64,000 bases of DNA, taken from Prostheceraeus crozeri. Its lineage: Eukaryota > Platyhelminthes > Polycladida > Euryleptidae. A program made the position numbers and the translations under genes. The DNA lies in the NCBI GenBank assembly GCA_907163375.1, contig CAJQUW010005537.1, forward strand, positions 1 through 64,000, written 5' to 3'. Below are positions 1 through 10,502 of the stretch, one piece after another (the first letter of the stretch is position 1; each line of letters opens with the position of its first letter). Below the pieces are notes generated by a model, which saw only the letters and a list, made by a program, of their open reading frames with translations, was not told the DNA's origin and did not search any database.

Positions 1-1130
1 GCACTGAGAAGTGTGTATTGTAAGTCAAAACTTGCATTGAATTGATGGAATATACTTGTGAATCTAAATATATATCGAGCTAGTTGTTTTCCTTCGAGTG
101 TGCGTTAATGTCTCATACTATCACACAGTAAAGCATTGATCATCACCTGTCTTGAATATGAGTAAACTAAGATCGTTATGCGTTAGGGTTGTGACAGAAG
201 TGAGATGTTTTCATTCGAGTGTGCATTGCAAATAGTAGTAAGCCCATGCCAAAATCAAGGCCAAAATGTTCAACGATGACTCATCATGCTGACTCAGCCC
301 CCCCCTCTGGAAGGAATGAATATGGGAGGTGGCCAAGGATGATTTTCGGTATGAAGGAGTGCTCGGATGGAAAAACGGAGGGCAGATTCGGAGTCTACGT
401 GAAATTTTGGGTTAGAAAGGTTGTTTCCAGCTCAATCGGAGAGAAAACGTTCTGACCCCCCTCTGGAACGAGACTTCCAACTTTAGTTCTAGAGAGGGTA
501 GAAAGTCGTGCAATAGCTCGTTTGAAAGCTAAGAGTGAGACAAATTCAGTGGAAGAAACGGCGTGTCTCTACGCTAATGCGTTGAGGTGTGAGAGTGACT
601 TAATGATTTTTGCCCATCACAAAAAAACGACTGAGTTAGAGCGGTTCACGAAAATTGCTCTAGCGGTGTGAACGAAGCATCATATGAGAAAACTGAGACC
701 AGATTTGGTAATCAGCGTGCGATTCTGCATCTAGTGGGTGAGTTTCAAGTAAATCGGAGAGAGAAAAGTTGAAAAATTTTCTTCCACACTGTGTCTTCCA
801 CACGGGATTTTTTCGTGAAAATTTAAATTGTGGTGCCTACTTTGGTGACGACTCACTCAAGGAATGATAGTGGAAATGAAGAGGTCGGGTTTCTTTTAGA
901 GAAAAAGACCGCCACTTTGTTGTCTAGGATCCTATCGTTTCAGATCTGTGGAAGGTTTCGTTTCCAAATGAGAGCATGTTTAAAATCGAACTTTTGCGCA
1001 TTTTCCAAGATTTTGGAACCTTTGGAAAAACTCGGCTTCTGGTCATCGTGGAGAGTCGAGGGATCGGCTTAAATGAAATGTGAGAGCGAGAAAATGTGAC
1101 TGTCAATAAATTTGAAGTCAATCGGAGCAC
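1..1130. repeat. End-repeat arm of a Polinton related to the 37.6-60.5 kb element
   Basis: This stretch shares blocks with both ends of the large Polinton. The string TCGTTTGAAAGCTAAGAGTG at about 515 recurs at about 38,350 and 38,650, and inverted at about 60,040. The C-tract followed by CTCTGGAA (about 300 and 457) recurs in the outer terminal repeat. I see no credible gene. I read it as part of the terminal inverted repeat of a diverged second copy whose outer end lies left of the window. Confidence 0.6.
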
Positions 1131-1202
1131 TAGAACCGGAGATAGACGTGTTCTTAATTTTTGGATGATGGGAGATTACGTCATCAGCTGATCGCCACAA
1201 AC

Positions 1203-1210
1203 TATATAAG
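1203..1210 (+). promoter_or_regulatory. TATA box next to the end-repeat arm
   Basis: TATATAAG sits about 70 bases inside the arm. The large Polinton has TATATAAA at 39,178 in the equivalent place, just inside its own terminal repeat. No long reading frame follows directly, so any gene driven from here is decayed or not recognisable. Confidence 0.35.
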
Positions 1211-1399
1211 TGGAGTCTGTACTTGTGGAAATCAGCTTAGACTCCCGACTGGGTCGAGGGTGGTGAACTCCGAAGCTCCGATGATAGCATCGGAAATTCC
1301 AACTTTCAGGTTTCCGAAAGAAACCGACTTAGAAAATTCCATTGCTGATATCAGCTAAGTTGTCAGACTTAAAGGTTAGCCAGGAGATGGCCTTAGTCT

Positions 1400-4300
1400 T
1401 CAGGCCATAAAAGACTCCAAAACTTTAAAGGCTTGTAACTTTGCTTCTACAAGTCTTTTTGACTTGATTCAAAAAAGATTCAATCGCTATTGATCAGACC
1501 TATATTTACAGACTACTTGTAAAATTTCATAAGTAGTACTAAATGCTGAAAAATTTCAATTCATTATTTTGGAGGTTTTCTGGGGTTTTCGACCCTGCTG
1601 AAGTCAATGAAGGCATCTATGAGTGTGTACGAGGCAGTCTTTCTATGATACAAGCGGCTTTTCACTGAAAGCGAGCATGACACGGAGAGTTTTGCTGTAA
1701 TATTCCAACAGGGTGTTCCTTCGGAACGGCGGATGATGCCGTAGTGATAAATGTGGCAAGGGAGTGTGTCATATTTTAGACCGAAACCACTTGGGTAACT
1801 CATGTTAAGCATTTGACACAGTTCTCAACGTAGCACTGTGAACGCCAATCGGTTGAGTCTTAGCTATCTTGTCATGGGTGGCACCTAAACATCTCCATTG
1901 CAAAACGCTTGTGAATCATGGCTTGCCTTTCAAGCTGATCAAAGCAACGACTTGCCAACTTCTTGTAAATAACTCCACCGGTTTTCATGTCTGACTATCA
2001 AGTCATTGACGGTGCAAGTCATGGAGATTTTCGGTGTAACGCTTCCTGTTGGTGGGCGTTCTTTCTTGACAGCGGTGAAGTCCTGAGTACTGCACGGGAT
2101 ATTCAGCAATTGTAATCCTTGTGAAACCTCTCCGCGTCATGTTTCCAAGTGGTTGCCTTTCGTCTGAACGTTGTACTCTGACCGCCAGGGCGACATTTAG
2201 CTATCTGCCACAGGTTGCCTCATAAAATTTCCATTGCACTTGTCTCCCGATAGTTGGCCATACATGCGAGAATGAACCATGATTTCTTTTAAGAACTGTC
2301 TCTATCACGGAGACAAAATGATGAATGGAATGAATTGGATGGGACATTCATGCGCCACACGCAACCACAATTTCATTTCTCTCTTCGCTAGTGAACAAGC
2401 TGTTGTGAACGTAGTCATAAATTTTATCATGTGTACAAAAGTTTTACTGCAACACAGGTTGATGTATAGTTAGAAAGTTTGATCATGACGTTTTATTCGT
2501 GAGTGTAGTCAGAAAGTGTATCATGGCTTGCAAAAGCAAAGTTTAGTGTAGTCAAATAGTTTTACCGTGACACACGTTTGTGAAAGTAAAGTTTGATCAT
2601 CGAAGTTTTATGACTGACCGAACTCACCACAGCACTAGAAAGTTTTATCGAAAAGGTTTTACTGCACAGTGTAGATTGTCTGTAACTTACTTTGACAGTG
2701 TTGGAAAGTTCTATGTTGAGTGGAGACAGTTGCTAAATGTTCCCCTATTAGAAAATTCAAACTCCATGACTGACTGTTAGATTGCTGAATACTTCATCAG
2801 GTTTACTAAAAGCAGTGTTCTACTGCAGTAGACTTAGAGTTTGGAATGTTATATGAAAACAGTGTTCACCACAGCACTAGAAAGTTTTACTGCACTGTGC
2901 AGATTGTTTCACAGTGTTAAAAAGTCTTATAGTATGTACTGCAGTGTTGAATGTTTTATAAAACCAGGTAAAGTCTTGTCACAAACGTTGAGTGTGTGAG
3001 GGCTACTTCCATGACTTTGAATCGCGTGGGTCATAGCACAAGTCCTAAAGTCCATCATTCAAGGGTAGGGTCATCTACGGTTGGATTTAGGGATTTAGGG
3101 TTTTATATCACATGCGTTAATCGCTAGTATAGAATACGTGAAGCACATGTTCGCTTAAAAGTCTAAACGCAAACGTTGAAACAAGTTTTGTAAGAAGTTA
3201 AAACATGGACATGGTGCTGTGAAACTTAGTGAACGTTAAAAAAAGTTTTATGAAATGTTTCTGCAGTCACACTCGTTAGCGTACAGCTTTACTAAATGTG
3301 TTGTTTGCCTTTATCAAATTGAATGCGTGTGTAGACTGTTTTGTAAATAAAGATAGTCTTAAACGTTTTTGCAGTCTGCATCGACAGCATACAAGTATAC
3401 ACATAACAACATGTAACGTTTCTTAAAAGAGTCGAATGCATATGAGTTAGGGAGCACTCAAAACATGTCTGAGATAAAAACCAACCTGCTAGATTAAGTG
3501 AGTCCCTCACAAAAGTGTCACAACTATTTTACGGGAAACTTGTAAAGGAGAACTGTGTATCGAGAACGTTTACACTCATCACAGACAGATGAACATATAT
3601 TCTAACTTCAACTTTCTGACGTTCAAATGAAATTTGTAAACATGAAGCTCTAGACTCCGCGGTGTAAAACTACATGACGAGTGACAACAACTTTATGTTG
3701 GTAAAACTTTCATAGGTTGATGACAACAGCCGCGTTTAAAGTTGATATAAAAATCTGTAGAAACGCATGCGTCTGAGATGCAGTTCAACGTTGTGACTCG
3801 TACATTGAACTGACAAAATGAACAAGTCTGTGTAGAGGACCATAACACGCTCATCAGTAGGAAACAGCAAGGCATGTAATGTCATTGAATTATCAAGACT
3901 GAGTGACAAGTCTGTGTTGACGAGAATGAAACTATTTCCTGTGTATGAAACAGTGAACATTACATTCCGACTGCCCATGAGTATTAAAGGTTAGAATCAA
4001 ATGCGTCAGTTTGCTTTTCATGTGCATGACAAATGAAGAGAATCAACATGTGTCTCATTTCTAAGCGAATCGTGCGTTGCTTGTAAGTTGATAATAGAAT
4101 CAACATTGAAACCTGTAACAAGTGATTTTCTGTGCGAATGCAGACGATGTGAAAATGACACACTGATTGACATTTAACAATGCTTGCAATATTCAACACG
4201 CTGCCATTCAAAAGCAGCTAAAACGTTTATCATAAAACCTATCAGTGAAACAGATGTCATAACTCTTCCAACCCTCATCTGCACACAAAGGTTCACGAGC

Positions 4301-4560
4301 GCAGTCTGTCGCCTGTTTGTCGCGCTGCCCCCTCAGCAGACAGAGTAGAATACATAGATAAATGATAACGCTCTCTCTCTGACACCCGTCTGTCGCATTG
4401 CCCCCTGTACACATTGAATTTTCTATCGCATCTGTCCAACGACCAGGGATGCAGGAACATATCGTCATCTCAGACCTCCCACCTAGCTGATTCCCACACA
4501 GCTCATTGCTGTCGCACCGGAGAGATCATCGTTGGAGACTGAAAGGATTCCCACGTTGAC
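1400..4560. other. Non-coding inner arm of the left Polinton copy
   Basis: About 3.1 kb with only short frames, none recognisable. It contains the block at 2,030-2,440 that matches the large Polinton and dispersed repeats based on TTGGATTTAGGGATTTAGGG. Stretches such as 2,450-2,960 are full of loosely repeated AGAAAGTTTTA-type words. I read it as decayed virus-like DNA and support no gene here. Confidence 0.4.
2030..2440 (+). repeat. Block shared with 42,260-42,640 of the large Polinton
   Basis: Long co-linear similarity: GGGCGTTC, then ACCTCTCYGCGTCATGTTT, CAGGGCGACATTTAGC, GAAT(G)GATGAATGGAATGAA and CGCGCCACACGCAAC occur in the same order and spacing in both places. It contains no convincing reading frame. 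It ties the left end of the window to the same Polinton family as the 23 kb element. Confidence 0.75.
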
Positions 4561-4677
4561 AATTCGTTATTGTGCACTCCGCGCGCGCAAGAAACCGTTT
4601 GCTGCTAAAGCATGAAGACTGTCGATTTGTTCAAGGCTTCAATGCCTTACTAGCCAGTTACAAAAATGTTGGAGAAA

Positions 4678-4683
4678 TATAAG
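4678..4683 (+). promoter_or_regulatory. TATA box of the small gene at 4,728
   Basis: TATAAG lies 45-50 bases before the ATG at 4,728. This is the same spacing seen for the two short genes at 41,322 and 41,855 in the large Polinton. Confidence 0.5.
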
Positions 4684-4727
4684 GGAGACGTTCACGCTCA
4701 TTCATCAAATACAAGTCGTTTGATGCA

Positions 4728-4964
4728 ATGTCGTTCGATATATCTTTCTTTGATATGAGCCGAAAACTTGAGCTCCGCTATGAATGCAGAGTGAAGATGG
4801 GGAAAGTCTTTCTTCTGGCTGCCTTGCAGGCAGAGAAAGGCGAAGCAATTTGCTGCCCTGTCCACCCCATTCCACATGAGCTTGTGGAAGACCCTTTGTT
4901 CAGGGATATGTCGCTAGAGCATCTGGAGTTGCTGAGAACTCAGCGTCCGGAATACTTCGAGTAA
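4728..4964 (+). CDS. Small unrecognised Polinton-arm protein (78 aa)
   Basis: A 78-residue open frame with a TATA box about 45 bases upstream and a stem-loop 16 bases after the stop. I do not recognise the product. It begins with a mixed segment (MSFDISFFDM), has one adjacent cysteine pair (CCPVHPIPHE) and an acidic C-terminal third rich in leucine and glutamate. The compact unit (TATA, short leader, short frame, stem-loop) is the main argument that it is a real gene. It matches the layout of three genes in the 23 kb Polinton. It belongs to the decayed virus-like arm that fills 1-5,832, and no host role is implied. Confidence 0.5.
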   Translation: MSFDISFFDMSRKLELRYECRVKMGKVFLLAALQAEKGEAICCPVHPIPHELVEDPLFRDMSLEHLELLRTQRPEYFE

Positions 4965-4979
4965 TCGAAGAATTTCATC

Positions 4980-4995
4980 GGTCCTTCCAAGGGCC
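4980..4995 (+). promoter_or_regulatory. Histone-type 3' stem-loop (variant)
   Basis: GGTCCT-TCCA-AGGGCC forms a 6-bp stem (one G.U pair) with a 4-nt loop, 16 bases after the stop of the 78-aa gene. It fits GGYYYU....ARRRCC, but the second loop base is C rather than the usual U, and the ACC normally found after the stem is not directly adjacent (ACC appears 6 bases later). It parallels the three better matches at 41,142, 41,618 and 42,145. Confidence 0.5.
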
Positions 4996-5832
4996 CGGTC
5001 ACCAATTCGTTGATGGCCACCATATTAACAAAGAAAAGTTACAGACTGTGCCACACACAAACACTAGATTCAAGGATATCTATCTTTCTTAGAAAATGAA
5101 GAAGCTCTTATAAAATTCATCTGATGAGAAAGCAACTTCATGACAAGTGTTAAACTTGTCCAACCCACATCTTCAAAGGTCTAACTGCCATGAAATCATC
5201 ATGTTTAAAGTTTTAAAGTCCATATGATAAGTAGCAAGGATCTATTGCAGCTACATGGTGTAAAATATAAACGTGTGTAGAGAGAGAATTAGACGTGAAG
5301 TCAGGAATTTTATTTCTTCACCACCCATGAAATGGAAATAGTAAGGGTGGTGAAAGTATCATCAGAGCAACATGTTCTATAGTAATGCAGGCAATGACAG
5401 TCACGATTGGATTTAGAGATTTAGCGTTTTATATAACATACATCAATGATAACTGTTGTTGTAGAATGTATACATGCATTTACTAACTTAACCATTCGTT
5501 AATGACATAGCTAAATTGCTAAAGTCCATAATCTAAGGGGTAGGGTTACCTACCGTTGGATTTAGGGATTTAGGGTTTTGGATAACACAAATTAACAATC
5601 TCTTTTAGTGCAGAATACGTGATGCATATGTTCGCTTTATAAAATGACTTTGAACGCAAGACTCTATTTCATTAATAAAAGACAGATTTTATATAATTGA
5701 TGAGAGATAGTTACATGCTCATTATGTTATACACTTTACATTTGATGTAGTCAACTGAAAGGTGATTGATGCATGTTCAATAGAAGAGTTGAATACATTG
5801 TATGTATCTTAGTGATTGGAATAATAAATGTG

Positions 5833-6370
5833 AGTAGTATCGGGTATGACATCCGGCGCATCGCTTCGCATCGCTCGCACCGGATGTCACACCTTGCGAG
5901 ATTTCAAAAATTTACGTAGTTTATAAGTTTCAAAAATTTAGGTAGACTCCAAATTTCACATGGCCTAAAATTTAGGTAGTGACAAATTTTCAAAAAATCA
6001 ATTTTTCAAAAATTTAGGTAGTCTCCAAATTTGGAAAATTTAGGCAATCGAAAACTATCACGTGGTCGAAAATTTAAGTTGTCTCAAGATATCACGTAAT
6101 CGAAAATTTAAGTTGTCTCAAAATATCACGTAATCGAAAATTTAAGTTGTCTCAAAATATCACGTAATCGAAAATTTAGGCAGTCGAAAAATATCACGGA
6201 ATCGAAAATTTAAGTTGTCTCAAAATATCACGCAATCGAAAATTTAGGCAGTCGAAAAATATCACGTGGTCGAAAATTTAAATTGTCTCAAAATATCACG
6301 TAATCGAAAAAATATCGCTCGGTCGAAAATTTAGGCAGCTGAAAATTTAAGTTGTCTAAGAATTGCACAT
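5833..6370. repeat. Left end of AT-rich Polinton: hairpin tip plus short tandem repeats
   Basis: The tip holds a perfect 10-bp inverted repeat, TGACATCCGG (5,847-5,856) and CCGGATGTCA (5,880-5,889). From about 5,940 to 6,360 there are roughly 30-base degenerate tandem units built on ATCACGTAATCGAAAATTTA and GTTGTCTCAAAAT. This looks like the terminal-repeat zone, but the matching right end is not present. Confidence 0.6.
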
Positions 6371-6390
6371 AGTCTCAATATACCAGAAGA

Positions 6391-6714
6391 TTGTATTCAA
6401 AATATTTCTTTAAAAATGGAAGAATCCTCAACGGGGACGGCGAGACGAAAATGGAAGAAACTTCGAGAATATATCCTTCGTTATCACAATTAAAAATAAC
6501 TGAATTGAATAAAGAAAAACACAAGGATAGAGTTAGGTATATGAAAGATAGGGAATCTCAATTATTATTAAGATTAGAGTATTATGATAAATTAAGAAAG
6601 AGATGGTCTAAAGTAAAGAATGTAACACAATCTCTTTCAATTCCTGTTATTGCTACTGCTTTGCACTCTGATGAACCACCCAATGGTAGGGAACAGCTGC
6701 TCCCGCATACATGA
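6391..6714 (+). CDS. Unrecognised small Polinton protein
   Basis: A 107-residue frame; a later in-frame ATG (MEETSRIY...) is an equally likely start. The middle is highly charged (KEKHKDRVRYMKDRESQLLL) and is followed by YDKLRKRWSKVKNVTQSLSI. That last piece resembles a short basic-then-hydrophobic motif I associate with hypothetical proteins beside Polinton-like elements, but I cannot name a family. It stands at the left end of the AT-rich fossil, just inside the terminal repeats. Confidence 0.4.
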   Translation: MYSKYFFKNGRILNGDGETKMEETSRIYPSLSQLKITELNKEKHKDRVRYMKDRESQLLLRLEYYDKLRKRWSKVKNVTQSLSIPVIATALHSDEPPNGREQLLPHT

Positions 6715-6888
6715 AACAATGCAGTTGCTTCTCGCATTCCTGAACCATTGCATTTCAGAACAAGCAGCTGTTACCCGCACTTAAAAATTAAAACGACGTG
6801 GAATATACTGCACTATGTAGGAAGTAAGACTTCGTTTTCTAATTTCATTAATCATAACTAGTGACTGTTTTCTTTCTTCATTACAAAA

Positions 6889-7316
6889 TGCCAAAACATA
6901 CTGCCGCGGAAGCTTTTTCGTTTTACATGCCGATTTTACTAAACTTGATTAAAGAAGAGCACAAGGAAACTGCGAAGAAATATTTTGAAGAGTGTAAGGT
7001 GGAAATCCAATCGAGAAAGAAGAACAAAATTGCGGACTCTCAAAAACAAGTGGAGGAAATTACAGTAAAAAAAGAACAGTATCTTACCACTACTACAATT
7101 CCTCAGTTAAATGTTACAAAAGAACACTTCATTACCATCGAGGATAGTGCTATTATGATTTCAAAACTTATTGCAAGTGATAAAGTACACCATGGGTCGT
7201 TGCTGAGAAGTGCTGCCTATCAAGGTTATGGGTTTAAAAAAATTCTGGAATTGAGTGACAATAAAAAAAGAGATTTGTGGCAAACTTGGAACTATTTAGA
7301 ATTTCCTATAACGTAA
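6889..7316 (+). CDS. Unrecognised Polinton protein (about 142 aa)
   Basis: An open frame read from MPKHTAAEAF at 6,889; a slightly longer frame begins at 6,861, but this ATG is the better-placed one. The first half is helical and charged (LLNLIKEEHKETAKKYFEEC). The second half is more globular and ends DLWQTWNYLEFPIT. No catalytic motif is visible and I do not recognise it. It lies between the first small gene and the protease fossil, and all three point rightward. Confidence 0.4.
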
Positions 7317-7570
7317 GTTATTGTTAATTCTTGATGAACTTATCGGATCTAATTCTACCACACGTATTATTTTTAAATTCATCAATGTCCATTAGTTTTG
7401 CTAGAAAACGTTTTAAAGAAATCAAAATTTATATAGAAAAATTAAATGAACCGACAACTATAGAAGAAATGAGGTTTGGTTCCCAAGATGAACATTAACT
7501 GTGTTGTTTCACTTTTTTAAGATATATACAACGTACATACATTATTTATGAACACTTTTTGATAAGTAGT

Positions 7571-7890
7571 AACGCATTTTAGAATATTTTGAAATGTAAT
7601 TAAATTTCCTTTTGTTCTCGAGCTTCTGCTAGTAGACTCAAAATGTATAGATCTGCATTTTAGTATGTAAGCATGATACATGGAACTTAGTATAACCGTA
7701 TTTTAGAATATTTTGAAATGTAATTAAATTTCCTTTTGTTCTTGAGTCTTCTGCCAGTAGACTCAAATTGTATAGATCTATATTTCAGTATGTAAGCATG
7801 ATACAAGGAACTTAGTAGTACGGTATTTTAGAATATTTTGAAATGTAATTAAATTTCCTTTTGTTCTCGAGTCTTCTGCATGTAGACTCA
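7571..7890 (+). repeat. Three tandem copies of a ~125-bp AT-rich unit
   Basis: Units begin near 7,571, 7,692 and 7,824 with TTTTAGAATATTTTGAAATG and contain CTGCYAGTAGACTCAAA. The third is partial. They lie inside the AT-rich Polinton between coding remains. Confidence 0.85.
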
Positions 7891-8019
7891 AATTGTACAA
7901 TTGTGTGATAAGGTAGATTGTTGTATTATTATGCTTGATGCAAAATACACTGCCGCTGTTTTTATTTTTCTGTACAAGAAGTAGACACTATTGCAGTTAT
8001 TAGAATTTATTTCATTCAA

Positions 8020-8520
8020 AATGAATGGTAAAAACCCGACTGGTACACAATGTCACATAAGTGGACTATATCCCAGAGTCTTTGGTTTCACCGAGTTCTT
8101 AAAATTATATGGGAAGCAAACCACTACGTATTTTGATCTAAAGAAAATTGCTAATCAATTGGAATTATAGAATTTTCGCATATTGATGAGAAATGAATTA
8201 CTATTGATAAAAAATGTACATAAAGTGAATTTTGCAACAAATCTCCACACGTCAGATCAAAAAGGAGTACATTGGTCTGCGGAGCAAAGAAATAAATACG
8301 GTTCTTATTATTATTTTGACTCATATGGATTGCCTCCAACAAATGAAGTAAGAAAATTACTTGGAAATGGAATTTATAATACATTTCAAATTCAAAAACC
8401 AGGAACAACTTGTTGCGGTCAATGATGTCCTTGTGTTTTATTTAAATTACAGGAAGGAGTACCATTTCTTGATATTATGTTAGAATTGAATAAGGGAATT
8501 TCCTTCCCGAAACGTTAGTT
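8020..8520 (+). pseudogene. Adenovirus-type cysteine protease (PRO) of AT-rich Polinton, fossil
   Basis: Recognisable by the family's landmarks: a LKKIANQL-like start, the histidine block GVHWSAEQRNKY, YYFDSYGLPPTNEV and the TTCCGQ cysteine block. In Polintons this enzyme is thought to mature capsid proteins. It is broken (a few breaks). It faces the integrase fossil, and the two converge near 8,525. Confidence 0.75.
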
Positions 8521-8527
8521 CCAAAAA

Positions 8528-9440
8528 TTAAAAATCAGTTATTTGTAATTCGTTTTCATAAAATCTGCCAGTGATTTTATCATCATCTAAATCTCTAATT
8601 TCAAAAGTAATCGGAGAAGTTTTATTTATTTTACAAACTTCAAATATTTCTTTAGTCCAATAGCCAACAAAACCATTTTCAAATTTATTTTTATATGTAA
8701 ATATTCTAACTCTATCTCCAATCTTAAATTTTGATTTACGCTTTTGTAAATTCGGATTATTCTCATTCGAATAATTATTTTCGAATATTTTCTTTCGCAT
8801 CAAATCAGGATCGTCAGAAGCATTCTTCGAAGTTTCTTCAATACTTGAATGAATTTTATTGTTATAATCCCTAACAATTCCTGGTAATATTTTTAACCAT
8901 TTCTGATTACCTTGTTCTGTAAATTTCTTGAATATTTTTTTTAAAGTTCTATTGAACCTCTCTATTACTACAGCTTTGCTGGCATTTTCTGTGGAATAAA
9001 CTAAATCAAATAGTGGCTTAACATTTCTATTGTAAAACTCAGATCCTTTGTCAATAACCAATTTTTTGTTTTTCTATTACTTTCTTTAAAGATTTCTTCA
9101 AACGCATATTTAATTGACAGACCACTTTTGTTTTTTAAAGGCTTTGCCCAAGCGCATCGTGCATGTAAATCTATAACGGTCAATGCGTATTTGTAGTCTC
9201 TTTCATTCGGCATATGAATAAGATCAGCACTCCAAATATCATCTTTATTAAAGACTTTTACCTTCAATAGATATTTCTGCTTTCTATATTCCTTGTGAAT
9301 TTCGGAGGCGTAGGTTTCAGAGTTATGAGTTTTGTCTAAACCCTAACTGAATAACATTTTAGCTTGTACAGCTTTCTTAACAAACATTCTTTCAATTTTT
9401 TCTCTAAATGTAGGATTTTGAATATTATCTAATTCTTGTA
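8528..9440 (-). pseudogene. Retrovirus-type integrase (INT) of AT-rich Polinton, fossil
   Basis: Shows the rve integrase core: IWSADLIHMPNERDYKYALT with the first acidic residue, ALTVIDLHARCAWAKPLKN, the ERFNRTLKKIF segment after the glutamate region, and a C-terminal SH3-like part (FKIGDRVRIFTYKNKFENGF). Integrases of this type insert Polintons with short target duplications. It is broken, with about two breaks. No chromodomain is visible, unlike the integrase of the 23 kb element. Confidence 0.8.
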
Positions 9441-9455
9441 TCATTTTCTTATCAG

Positions 9456-9821
9456 CTACAAGCTAGAAGCTATATCATCATGTTCTCTGTATGCTAGATC
9501 GTGTCTATAACCTGCTGCATCTACACAGTTTATTGGTTCTTCACCTGGTTTTGGATTATTATTCTCATCTATTCTTATATCTAATCGAGTTCCTGGGCCG
9601 GTATGTGAATGACCAGGAAGATGTTTCTCTTTTGAATATTTACTCCAAATAAAACCAGGAAAGTTTTCTAATGTTTTTTGTATGTCACCTCCAATATACT
9701 GACAATTTGAAGTTTTATGTACTTTTAACAGATAATTCAATAAATCTAAATTACAAATTTTTAATTTAATTAAATTTTCGGAATTTGTAGAATTTGTAGA
9801 ATTTGTAGAATACATTTCCAA
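9456..9821 (-). CDS. PLA2-domain (parvovirus-type) virion protein of AT-rich Polinton, fossil
   Basis: Contains HLPGHSHTGPGTRLDIR followed by VDAAGYRHDLAYREHDD. The GPG calcium-loop and HD..Y signatures are those of the phospholipase A2 domain of parvoviral VP1, which helps virions leave endosomes; a related domain has been reported in adintovirus/Polinton minor capsid proteins. The N-terminus has a short Asn-Ser-Thr repeat (STNSTNSTNS). It sits between integrase and the core-like protein, on the same strand as the capsid gene. Family assignment is from motifs; virion location is inferred. Confidence 0.7.
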   Translation of the reverse strand: MEMYSTNSTNSTNSENLIKLKICNLDLLNYLLKVHKTSNCQYIGGDIQKTLENFPGFIWSKYSKEKHLPGHSHTGPGTRLDIRIDENNNPKPGEEPINCVDAAGYRHDLAYREHDDIASSL

Positions 9822-9842
9822 AGATAATATAAAATAAATGTT

Positions 9843-10325
9843 TTACCTAATCATACTTGGACTTAGATATATTCCAGAACCATCTTTAGTTTCTTTAATT
9901 TCTAATAAATTATCAACATTATGTAGAATGTATTTGAGAACTCGTTTTCCTTCAGCAACTAAATTTAATTTACTAATAAAATTATCTACTACTCCTTCTC
10001 CCTTAAGAACTTTCTCTAACTCTCTATTATGACGCTTTTGTTCTTCTAATGCTGCCTTCTCCGATGTATTTTTATTTACTGCTTGGACAATACCAGCTGT
10101 CCCACCTGCAACACTTCCTGCTGCTGCTATGCCATCTATTATTAGTGGAATTAATGGGAGTATTCCACCATTCTTTTCTTCTTGTAATTTAGTATTCTCT
10201 ATCATTGGTTTACTTATGTAATACTTTTTTTTGTTAATCGTAATAGTTTTAGGTGTATTTTTGTCACCAATGTTACGTAATTTTAATTCAACAGTTTTAT
10301 TACTATTACTTTTCGCTTGCGACAT
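9843..10325 (-). CDS. Core/mu-like small virion protein of AT-rich Polinton
   Basis: A 160-residue open frame. A basic N-terminus (MSQAKSNSNKTVELKLRN) is followed near residue 55 by a glycine/alanine-rich hydrophobic segment (GGILPLIPLIIDGIAAAGSV) and a charged helix. This layout is common in Polinton minor virion proteins compared with adenovirus pX/mu or pVI. It is next to the capsid gene and on the same strand. A structural role is inferred from layout and position only. Confidence 0.5.
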   Translation of the reverse strand: MSQAKSNSNKTVELKLRNIGDKNTPKTITINKKKYYISKPMIENTKLQEEKNGGILPLIPLIIDGIAAAGSVAGGTAGIVQAVNKNTSEKAALEEQKRHNRELEKVLKGEGVVDNFISKLNLVAEGKRVLKYILHNVDNLLEIKETKDGSGIYLSPSMIR

Positions 10326-10502
10326 CTTTAATAAAAAAATTTTAAGTTAAGAACTTTTAATTAAATAATTTTAATCTATTGTAGTTATGACAAATTTGAA
10401 GTTAGGAAAAATTTTAATCTATTCTAGTTATGAAAAAATTCTATTACTAATTACTAAAAAATTTCATTACTAATTACTAAAAAAATTTTATTACTAAAAA
10501 AA

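Larger units (their letters stand above)
3081..5579 (+). repeat. Dispersed repeat with TTGGATTTAGGG core, three copies
   Basis: Copies at about 3,081, 5,406 and 5,556 share TTGGATTTAGGGATTTAGGG (the second copy is diverged), followed by a similar downstream stretch (AGAATACGTGA.GCA.ATGTTCGCTT in two of them). This is an internal repeat of the left Polinton arm. The TTTAGGG words are not a telomere tract, because there are only two per copy. Confidence 0.6.

Noticed and set aside
3081-3110. TTTAGGG words resembling a plant-type telomere repeat
   Set aside because: Only two units per copy, within a dispersed Polinton-arm repeat; no array.
5940-6360. CRISPR-like array of ~30-base repeats
   Set aside because: Repeats are degenerate, continuous and without unique spacers; eukaryotic context.
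8528-9440. Retroviral or LTR-retrotransposon pol because of the rve integrase
   Set aside because: No reverse transcriptase, protease of retroviral type or LTRs nearby; neighbours are Polinton genes.
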